A stretch of 64,000 nt of DNA from Salticus scenicus. Lineage: Eukaryota > Arthropoda > Arachnida > Araneae > Salticidae. Within the stretch, counting starts at the first letter, position 1. Every line of letters starts with the position of its first letter. Position numbers and translations under genes: made by a program. This document shows, in pieces, positions 49,301 through 61,000 of the stretch. The stretch is from assembly GCA_963930645.1 (NCBI GenBank), contig OZ005662.1, forward strand, positions 99,494,436 to 99,558,435, given 5' to 3'. A model generated the notes under the pieces. That model saw only the letters and a list, made by a program, of their open reading frames with translations, was not told the DNA's origin and ran no database searches.

Positions 49301-52300
49301 TCCTCTGTTTGATTGCGTATTTTTGTAAAGGTCTATCTTCAGATTTAAAATTTTCTAGATAGACCCCTGCAATTACATTTGCCCCATTAGTGAACTGCTA
49401 TCATATTCGAAAATTTCTATAGTAAACCTTCATCTTTAAGACCAGGGCCTGACTATCACATGGGCACCTGGGGCTCATGACCTGGGCATAAAATTTATGA
49501 GGGGCACAAAATTTTACTGATAGTTAAAATATATAATCTAAATCTTCCACTTTTTTTTCTTCCTAATTCAACAAAACAGGTACAGATTAATTTTTTGCTC
49601 TGCTTTTCTACCTACTAAAATTTGTGGTATGTTAATAACTGGCTTTTTTTCTAGGGGGAGGGAGGAAAGTTTGTTTCTTCTAACGGGACACGAAAAATGT
49701 AAAGTGCATTGGGCACAAAAATTTGTTAGTCAGGTCCTGTTTAAGACAGTTTTGTACTGCTTCTAACACTTTATCATCATTAAAAAAAAAAAAAAAAAAA
49801 AAAAAATGGGGGAGCAGAAGTCTCTCATTTGGAGAATTCTCTCTGGAAGACTCTTTTTTTTTTTTTTTTGCACATGAATTCAATCGTTCTGCCCTATATT
49901 TCAACCTCTGAAACAGTTGGAAACTACAACTTGTTTCATTATTTTCAGAAGAGACTCTAGTGGAGACAGCATTCTTAAGTTTATCAGCAGTTTTGAAATT
50001 TTCATATTCTCATTATCAGTAGTTGACATTTCTCTCATCACAGTGATATTCTGAGTGTGAAAATTTTGTTCTTCATTATTCATTGTGCTATGCTGGAAAA
50101 ACAGACATTTTTTGATGTGATAAAAGAAAGAAAAAGGCCAAGAAATATGCTGTACACACCAGATCTAATTTAGAAATTTATTCATCAACCATGAAAGTTT
50201 ATTTCAGAAAATTTTGGAGTGAAAGGCTGATTTTTTATACCAACTATGCGAAAAATACCAGAGCCGGGAATCGAACTCAGGCCTTCCGCTTTACATGTGG
50301 ATGCTCAAACCATTGAGCTACCTTGGCTGATTACCAGCTAGGCATTTCTCACATAATATTCGTTGGCAAAGTCACCGAGTCTGTAAACACAGCTATATCA
50401 AGTGACAAATATTATGTGAGAAATGCCTAGCTGGTAATCAGCCAGGGTAGCTCAATGGTTTGAGCATCCGCACGTAAAGCGGAAGGCCTGGGTTCGATTC
50501 CCGGCTCTGGTATTTTTCACATAGTTGGTATAAAAAATCAGCCTTTCACTCCAAAATTTTCTGAAATAAACACTAGATCTAGTTTGCTTTTAGCTAGATC
50601 TATTCTTATCAGAAAATAATAACAAATGAAAGGGGGAAAAAAAAATAATAATATATATTTTTTTTTTCAAATATTAAATGAGAATGTATATGAGATAACT
50701 ATAGCAAAAATGCAAGGTTATAGTCTGAAAAATAATTTCAAAAGGGGTTCAAACTTTAACACATAATATTAAATGTTAAAAATAATATATAACTGAAAAA
50801 AATTTTGACAAATCTACAATATTTCAAGGGAGTTTTACTTCCTTCCTCTCAGCTAAATGTTCTAAAATAAATAGAATACAAAATTAGTAATTTAGTTCCA
50901 ATTTGCTCTAGCAATTTTTATTGTATCCTATAAGTCATGGGTGGCTAACGCGCATCGACCCATTAGGTGAGGAAATTAACGATATTTAAAGTTTGAGAAC
51001 TTTAGTTCACCATTAATAAATCTGTTATGAATTTTGATGTAAAAATACCTTTCAACAGTTGCTGCTAAATAAATAAATAACACACTTTTGTCAAAAAATA
51101 TTATAAATCCATTGTTTATTCTTTTTATTATAGCTGTTAGTGTATAATAGTCATACATTTTTGACAATTCTATTGTTAATTTACAAATGAAAATATTTTA
51201 ATATCAATGCATTTTGCTCTAAATCTTCACCCTCTCCTCTCCTTAGAAAAGTATATAAGTACACGATTCATACACTCACAAACACGTACATGCACAGAGT
51301 GTGGCTTGTTTGAATAAAATAGACTTCCAATGCATTTTTTTTTTAATAACTATTCATAAATTTCAAATTAGAAAATGTACAAAAGAAAAAATAATTTCAA
51401 ACCTTTAACTGTAATGTTTCATCAGGCAGTTTTAGACAATCAATGATTATGTCTTGTTGTGCTGGAGTAATATTAGGTTTTGCTTTCTTTACAATAAGGA
51501 TTAATGCTTGGAGACCTTAAAATATAAAATTGCTATTTATTTGAGGTGATGTGATACAGAAATCTTTAGAAAAAATCTTTAAAAAGAATCTTTAGAAAGC
51601 AATTTATAATAATAATAATAATTATAATAATAAAATCAGGCAATAATATACTTTGAAATTTTATTTTTCCGACTGAGTGAAAATAATACCTGGACCGGGA
51701 GTCGAACCCCGGATCTTTGAAAAATTTGTTGGATTTGTCGGAAAAATAAAATTTCATTAAAATATATGATTTTCTTCCAATCAGTTGATTGTGATTTTAA
51801 TAAAAAATTGTAATAATATACTTTCTTTTGAATAATGAACTCTGTTTCAGATACAATTTAATTATTTTTTCATGACTGCAAAATATATACTAATTTATAT
51901 AGATGGCTTGTGAAGTGACACAAGAGACAAAAGTCTAACGTGTTAAAAATAGTTTTTCACCTACATGATTTACAAACTGCACTGAATCAGTTTAAAAAGA
52001 TGTAACAAGCGAAAATTACAGATCCGTATTATTTGCTATTTAAGTTTAACACTAGTTTAACTCGTTTTAAAAAAAGAAAAAAAAAAAAAAAAAAATCTTA
52101 AACACAAGACGTGCACACACACAAGCAAAGTAAAAGAAAGAAAAGAAAAGACATTTTAAAAATAATATAAATTTTTTTATAATACAGAGTCGAGTCTGTT
52201 TGACAGGGCTGCCAGCAACTTTGGACCAAAATATTAGGGACTTAGGGACCTAAAAATTAGGGACCTTTTAGGGACCTGAAAAACACAAAAAATATTTACA

Positions 52301-55300
52301 TAAAGTATTATATCAAATAAATTTCAATAATAAAAGAGTACACCAATTTTATATTTTTAAAATCTTGTTTTATTACATCAACTTCAGAACTTTTTACAAA
52401 TTAACCTTTTTTAGGTTTTTTATTTACAAAATTTGTAATCAAATTATTTTTTCTTTTATTTATAATATTAATCAAGCTATGAGCTTCATCCTTTTTTACT
52501 TTTATTTCCTCATTAGCTGTTACACCAGCTGTAATCATGTTTTGGGCAACTTTAGCATCAGTTATGTTACCATTTTTTAACGCAATTTTTAATTTTTCAT
52601 TGCCTTCAGCAATTAATTTATCCGAGACTGCTTCTTCTTCTTCTACATTTTTGTTTATATCTTCCAACTGCTTTTCAAGGTCAGCAATTTGTTTCTTTTT
52701 CTTTTCAGCTTCTTCTTTTCTAGTTTCTTCTTCCTCTGCAGCTTTCCGCAACTCTAATTCTTTTTTCTCTTTCTCTTCTTTTATTTTCCTTTCATTTTCT
52801 AGATAGCTGTTGTATGACTGATATGCAACATTAGCTTTTTTTATCATTTTACTTGTTATGGGAACTAGAGCAGCTTGATTTGAAAAATGTTTTAATGCAT
52901 CAGTGATGTTTAACCTTGCATTTAACATACGTTCTTTCATCGAAGTTCTATCTTCAGAAAGAATATTATTTGAAATGGAAAATCCTCGCTCTATATCAGC
53001 ACTGCCATGATACAGACTTAGGCTACTCTTTAAAAACTTGGAGAGGTTAGGATATTTTAACTCTCCATTTTCTCCTTTTGAAGTAATATATGTTGACCAT
53101 AATGAATCTATTCGATCACTTTCTGTTCCATGATTGAACTCCCGCTTGATGATTTTCCACTCATCTAAGAGAGCATCAATTTCAATGTCTATGGGCAAGT
53201 GTTGACCAAGTTTAGCAAAAACTTTTAGATTTTTTGGAGTATTTTGAAATTTTGGATTCAAACAGCGGAGATATTTTAAGTTTTTATTTTGTAAAATATC
53301 CTTATTTAAAAGGTACGTACCTGAGGCTATAAAATGCATCTGCACATCTCTCAAAAAATAACCTTTATCCTTTTCTGATAGATTAAGTAACTCCTTTCGA
53401 AGTTCTTCATTGAAAATTATGTCTTTTGGAGAAATTAAATTTTTATTTTCAAAAGGATTTTTATTAATGTCAACCTTAAAAGACTTGATAGCTTCTTCTT
53501 TACAAATGCGGCCTGCAATTTTAATTATAAGGTCTTTAATTTCATCATAAATTAAGTGAATTAAAGGATCTTCCCTTTGAAAAAACGAAGTAAAGTTTGT
53601 GAATAATTTGGCACTGGATAGAATAAATAATAATCTGCATGCAATATTTAATTTTTAAACACATCTTAGCTATACTAAATTACATGTGTATAATTTCACA
53701 TCTAATAATCATAACATATGTGCATTCAAAAGAAAAATATATTACATAAATAAAAGAAACTTACCTAATTATATCCTTCAGGCTGTTCAATTATTTCATG
53801 AATTCTTAACAAGTGAAAAAAAGAACAAAATCAACAAGTTCTTTTACTTCAGAGAGACTAACTAAAGTGAACTAACATTAACTAACTGCAGTCTGAATCA
53901 AGAAAAATATACCATCTACTAAAATAAAATAAAATTCTTATATGAACATAAGACAAAAAAATAAAAATTCTCAAGAAGCACAGAATCAAGAAGAAAACTT
54001 TTTCCCTACAATATAGTAGGCTGCCAATGATTGGCTCTTACTTAAGATGTCCTCTGATTGGTCCATTTTCCTTATGGATGCAGAGTAATGTGCTGCCATC
54101 TATGGCATAAAATTTGAAACAAATCTAGATTTTTAAGATAAAACTTAGAAAATCTGAATTTTTTTCTTTATTTTGATCTTCAGTGAAAAAATGGGACTTT
54201 TAGGGACCTCTTAATGAAAAAAAGGACTTTTAGGGACCAAGGTCAAAAATAAGGACTTTTTAGGGAAATAGGGACCTACTGGCAGCCCTGGTTTGATTAA
54301 CTGATAAGCATGTGTTGCAAACAGTCAAAACATACTTATTTGAGAAAGATGGTAAATGTAATTACATGCAAAAATAATCTTATTCAATTTATTTAAAAAA
54401 AAAAAAAAAAAAAAAAAATCTGCAAGCAAAAGCAGTTGAAATCTTTCCAATTTTTATTAGGAAAACACATGCATTGAATAAATGTGGTAAAACATTTAGT
54501 TTACTTTCGAACAGCATCTGTAAATATTAGTTTAGAAATAAACTTTATAAAACAATGCAGACCAGTTTTAATTACACCATAACAAAAAACTATGTTACAA
54601 AATTAAATAAGCTTTTAATTACATTTGGTCAGTTTGCAGGGTGTGCTTAGTAAGTCTTAAATTCGTTATACAAAGAAAAAAAAGAAAATGAAAAAGATTA
54701 TTCTATCCAGTTCTTGATAAAAAAAGTAACTTTCATAGTTTTTTTTTTAATGATAATTTCTTCGGCTACATTCTTTACTATTATGATTTGAGTCAATCAA
54801 CAGTTTAAATAAACTCATGTTTGTGAAAATTGCAACACCATGAAGGAATCGTCATAATTGAATGAAATTTAATACACAGTTGAGTGGTAGTGGTACAAAT
54901 AAATGATTAAATATTCAAAGCAAACAAACAATAACAAGAGATCGGAACCAGTATTTTGTGTAGCCACCACGCACCACAATAAGTGCTGCTACACGACGTG
55001 GCATGGAGTCAAACAAATTTTGAATGTCTGTCTGAGGAAGAGCATTCTATATTGTTTGTATGCGTACCCAAAGTTCGTCTGCAGAAACAACAGGACGAGG
55101 ATCACGAGCGAGACGCCGACCAACAAAATCCCACACATGTTCAATCGGCGACATATCCGGGGAATATGCAGGCCAAGGATGAAGCTGTACCTGCTGGGTT
55201 GCAAAGAAGGATTGAACAGTCCTAGCAATATGAGGGCGGGCATTGTCCTGTTGAAATACAGCGCCTGGCAAGCTTTGAAGGAAGGGAACAGCTTGGGGCT

Positions 55301-58044
55301 GTAGAACTTCACTGATGTACCGGTTGCTGTTCAGATTGCCCACAATTCGTACCAATTGAGATCGTCCATGATATGCTATGGCGCCCCAAACCATAACTCC
55401 GGGTGTTCGTCCACTGTGGCGTTCGATAATGCACTCCGGAAGGTGGCGTTCACCGGCATAGCGTCTGACGCGAATGCGGCCATCATTGTTCCACAAATTA
55501 AAGCGGGATTCGTCAGAAAACACGACATGCTGCCAATCAGCACACCAGTCTCTATGCTGATTGGCCTATTGTAGCCGCAGGCGGCGATGGTTTAGCGTGA
55601 GGGGGATCCTGTATAAAGGATTCCTTGTGCGCAGTCGACGCTGCAGCAAACGTCTACGAATTGATGAAGCACACAATGAAACACCTGTAGCTATTGACCA
55701 CTGTGCTGCCAATTGTCTAGAGGAAGCTGTACGGTCCGTTCGCGCCATGCGGACCAGGTGTCGATCATCGCAAGCTGACGTCACATTTCGGGGTCCACTC
55801 CCGGATTTCCGAGTTGCCCGACCCTTGTCCGTCCACTGCTTCCAAATACGCATCACTGTGCTGCTGTTACGCTGCACACGAGCGGCTACTGCACAATACG
55901 ACAATCCAGCTTCACAAAGGCCGATGATTCTCCCCCGTTCAAACTCTGTAAGTTGTTCAAATCTCGCTCTCTTTTGTCGAAGAGGCATAAGTAAAGATTG
56001 AGCTAACGTTTACCACTAGCAGATAACCACCGATAACCATACACGCCTCGCTACAGCCGTCTATTTATTCGGATCCATCTGCCATTCAGAGGGCGCTGCT
56101 TAGCATACGCATGCGCTATGGATTTGAAATTCTAATCATTTGCATATCATGCGCTACTTTGCATTTCCTGAAAATTTCAGCTCACTCGCGTAAGTCCTTC
56201 ATGGTGTTGCAATTTTCACAAACATGAGATACTACATCTACTGATATAAAGCAATTTAGCCATTTTGAAAAAAGGAAAAGACGATCAAACACACAGACTA
56301 ATTACACTAAGATTCATCCTGTATCAAATTTAAGCAAGAAAGCCGGTGTAAAGATGAAGTGCCAATGGAAATCCAATTAATGTGGTGGAAAAAATCAGCA
56401 TGCCTAACTCACGAGCAATGTATGCACAGAACCAGTATATTTAAATGATTAGCTTTTAAGCTCTTCTTTCCAATTATTGTTATGCTCCAGTTCCAATTAT
56501 TATTATTATTATCCATTATTATGTTGAAAACTTTATCAGAAAATATTTTTGCCATTATTTATTTATTTATTTTTTAACTAATATGTTGTGGCCACTATAA
56601 GGCTTTCTTCTATATTTCCCTATAAAAATTCATACAGCACAAATTATTTATTAAATTATTATTTATTAAAATTATTTTTCATGATGAATAGAGACGATTT
56701 GCATCTCAGAAAAGTATAATACTGCTGAAAGAAATTCAATTTTATAACACCAGAGGTAAAGCTTTTTTTTTTCTTTCGTAGAAAAAAAAAACCCTATAAT
56801 TTTGTTTTAAATTACCGCATATCTTTGAGAAGCATTTCACAAGTTCTTTCAAAAAAAAAAAAAAAAAAAAAAGTGGGGGGGGGGGGGGGATGCTCCTACA
56901 TGCACACAATTTTTTTCGTAGTTTATTACTACTGTTATTAATATTTCATATTAATTTCACAATCATTCGTTAAAAATAACTCTCATTATGTACATTTATA
57001 TGAAGTTTTGTCCTAAATTACCATATAATTTTTTTTTTTTTTAATGGGATAGCAGCTCCACCTGATGAGCAACTTATTCCAAATTATAATGCACATCAGT
57101 CTGTGTCAAGGTGCAACTAATTAGCAAGTTTCATTAAATTCCATTCATTGATTTGTGAGATACAGAGTCCACAAAATTTATAACACACACACACATTCAG
57201 ACAGACATTTTATAAAAATGATGAAATCCTGTTCAGGCCATCTCAAAACATGTAAATTCATTGAAAACTGGACATAGAAAATTTTCAGAAATCCAATACT
57301 TTCTTCTTATATATGTTACCGTTAAAGCTCGAAATCCATTAATTTGAAGATTACCTAGCTAATCTGGAGATTAACTAAAATAACCCGTTAAAGTGTGGAA
57401 TCAAGAGTTTTCCGCATTTTAACTAAGTAATCTGCACATTAGCAGCTTCTATGTTGTTAAAGTTCAAATGTTTGTTTTGAGCCTTAGTTTTTTTTTTTTT
57501 TACATTCACTATGATGTCAAACAGTCATGTGATACAGATACGCAAATGACCTTCAAACACAAACTAAAACTTTTATTCCTTCCGCTCTGCTACGATATTG
57601 ATAAACGCAAAACGTGGAGCCATGATTAGGTTTCTAATTATGTATGACCCACACAAAATTTAAAGTAACAAGTAAGTAATAATTGTTTTAATTTTTATTT
57701 TATTTCTTCTCCTTTTTAATTCTGTCAATATAAGTTTGATAAGGTTCTGCATTTTATTAATGAAATCTAATCTTAATTAAAAACTCTCTCTTGTGAAACT
57801 TCATTTTGAATTATGAATATTAAATTTACAACACAGTAATTATTTCCTACCGAAATAAAACTATTAAACCACAACTTTTTAAAACTAATTTATTTTAAAA
57901 TTGATTGAAATTACTATTTCTTGCTGGAAAAAAAAAAAAAAAAGATGTATTAATTTTTAACTCTGGAAAATATGGCATTCAATATTATGGCATTATTTAA
58001 AATACTTAATATGAAATTTTTATGCATTATTTAGCGTTTCATTA

Positions 58045-58079
<35 letters not shown>

Positions 58080-61000
58080 CCAATTTCAAGTTTTCTTTAT
58101 ATATTTTATATATCATGGTTAGATTTTTATTTTTATTTAATTTTTTAATTTTGTTCGATTTTTCAGATAATTTCATTGTAGTTTATCACATAAAATGTGT
58201 TAAAGTTTTTTTTTTTTTTTTTTTTAATTGTAAAATTAATATATTTGCAAAACTTGTACAGATATATGTATGCTGCAAAATATAGTTTAATAAAGCATTG
58301 GAAGATTGTCATATTAATTTTCATGCATTCTAAAAATTATTAAAGCAGTTTTAATTATTTGAAGTACTTCTTAAATAATGCTTCTGATTTTTCTAATCTA
58401 ATATTTCTTTAGTGAATTAAAAATTGGTGCATAACTTTTTTAAAAAAAATAGTAATAGCAATATAAGTTGTAAATAAAGCATTTTTTCCCCCCCAATTTA
58501 AATGGTTAAATATTTTTATTTTGAAAAGAAATCATTACTGTATTACAATTCTAACATTTATTTATAAAATATAATTTAATGAAAGCTATTAAAGTTATTA
58601 TACTTCATATTAAAAATGCATAATATCTTCAAACTTATATTGACAGAATAAAAAAAAGATGAAATAAAAAAATTATAACAATTTTTAACTTTAAAAGACA
58701 TAAAAATTAAAACACATACAGATTAAAATAAAAAAAGAAAGAAAGAAAAGAAAACTAATCTTTTTTTTCGTTTTCTGAATGAAAAAAACAAATACAACTC
58801 AGCGTGCTGTAAAATTACACCACCAGAAATCTTATTTTCACTTTAACGAGTGCCTAGTAGGTAATGTGCAGATTATCAAGGTAATTTGCAGATTACCTAG
58901 GTAATTTGAGAAATGAAACAATTTTCTTCACTTTAATGGATCACCCTAGTTAATGTGCAGATTACATAGCTAATCTGTGGATTAACTGATTTCTGCACTT
59001 TAGCGGTAACATATATATAGAAGAAAGTAAAAAAGGGGGAATGATATACTTGGCAGTATTTTTTTTTTTACAATTTAATTAATATTTAGAATATAAGAAG
59101 GCACACAGAAAATATTTGTTCATAATAACAGCTAATGGACATAGAAAGTGCTTGTAAGTAAGATACATTTAACACATTTAAAGATAATTACAGATACTTT
59201 AAGGGAATCAGAAAATGTACAATGATTACAAAATATTTTCCAGATAATTTTATAAAGCATACCCATGAATTTCATGTTGACATCTCTCGATTTTAAAAGT
59301 ACGGACACCGATGATATTGCAATTTCCAAAAGTTCAGAATCTGCTTCAATAGTTGCAATTGTTTCAAGGACTTCACACACAATTGCTAAAATACATTTAA
59401 TAAATTTATTAATAAAGGAAATATCTTATAAAAACTTTAAAAAAAAAATCTTCTCAAATTAAATGATTAAATAGACATAAATATATATTTAAAAAAATCT
59501 ATTTTCCTTTTTCCCACATCACAGTAAATCAAAACACATAACTGTCTTGTTTAGATAAATTATAAATATAGCACATATATTCATTGTATATTTCTGTACT
59601 GATAAGTATAAAGGATTTAAGTCCAAAAATGTCGATTTTGAGTTAAGTACATAGTCAGACCCAGAAAAAAATTCTCTATCGATTGGTATAAAGGATTTAA
59701 ATCCATGTCATATAGTCTTTGAGAAAATCCATTGGTAAAAAAAGATTCAAGTCAGAAATTTAGCATTAATCTTTGTATAAAATATTTAATTCAATTTTTT
59801 CCCTTTATTAAATGAAGGTTGACAACCACTGAACGGTATAAAGGGTATAAATCAACATGATCCCTTTTTCCTAATCGATTCTTCTGATTAGTTTTTAGTT
59901 AGTTTAACTTTATTTTTCGTCTCCTGAAAAATCAAGAATATGGACTTAAATCCTTTATACTTATCAGTACAGATTTTTTAAACGTATTTCTTATAAAACT
60001 ACAACTATACAAAAGGGAACAGAGAGCAATTTTCACAGAATAATAATAATAATAAAAAATTGTTTCAATAACAATTTTTATCATTATTTTTTTTATCTTC
60101 TAAAAACTTTTTTTAAATATGTTGCTAGAATGAAGCAAGGCAGTATAATTATGTATCATTGGAAGCTTGTATAATTAACATTCCAGCAAAATAATGCATA
60201 ATCTACACAATATCCTTTTAACAGAATACAATTTAAACATCATTTATAACAAAAGATACCCAAATATGCTACTTTTTTATGCTGAAAATCTTAAGAAATA
60301 TTTTAAATTATTATCACATTAAGTCATAAACAAATATCTAGATTTTAAATGTGTTATTAATGAGTAATTCAACATATAAAAAAATCTAAGGTGTAACAAC
60401 ACAACTTCCATTACCCACTACTACTACACATATTATAAACTCTTTTTGGAGACAGGTCAATTCTATCTTCTGACAACAGTAACAAACCAGACTCCTAACA
60501 ATTTTTCTGTAAGACATTAAAAAAAAAAAATTACATAGTGAGTTAAAAAAAAAAAAAAAAAAATGGTAGAGTCATATTTTGAAACACCTATTTCCAAGAT
60601 TTAAAACTGACCTACCTAATCCGGATGCATGTTAATTTTTCTGTAGTAATCAAGTAAAATATATAAAAGGACACCTAAAAATGAATTTATGTAGCTAATA
60701 AAAAAAAAATTGCTAATGCTGTTTTTGAGATCCGACTTTTGGTCCCACTTTCACCAATATTACATATGAAAGGGCATCTAAAAGGTAATTAATAGGACAA
60801 GTTTGAAGAAAATTCATAAAGCCACTTTTAAGAAACACACTTACTTAAAATTGACCTAATTATTATGGACACTGTGAAGGAGTTTTACACATCTTGTTAA
60901 TTTTTAAATAAAAAAAAAAAATCTGAATAATACATTTGTACATTATTTTACATAAGAAATTAATTTAAAAAGAAATTAATGTTATTTCAAATTAGTTAGA

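Larger units (their letters stand above)
50171..50574. mobile_element. Fold-back element with two inverted tRNA-like sequences
   Basis: The arms match for about 150 bp each, centred near 50,375, and each arm carries a full tRNA-like cloverleaf. AGATCTAATT at 50,161 and AGATCTAGTT at 50,575 form a probable 10-bp target duplication (9 of 10). The same family is at 23,260-23,810. Confidence 0.8.

Noticed and set aside
49901..50088. Minus-strand open frame (MNNEEQNFHTQNITVMREMS...) with a good acceptor CTGTTTTTCCAG, as an AP4E1 exon
   Set aside because: Exons 51,403-51,515 and 47,673-47,812 join directly in frame to make a conserved adaptin motif, so no exon belongs between them. The frame has no recognised family.
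23678..50512. Functional tRNA genes
   Set aside because: The sequences sit in mobile fold-back repeats, lack U33 or have broken stems, and the implied anticodons disagree between copies.
55561..56001. Plus-strand open frames opposite the Tc1 transposase
   Set aside because: Shadow frames; the minus strand has the DD34E transposase with all expected motifs.
58022..58285. Phe-rich 87-residue open frame as a membrane protein
   Set aside because: It is a translation of T33 and T21 runs inside a non-coding transposable element.
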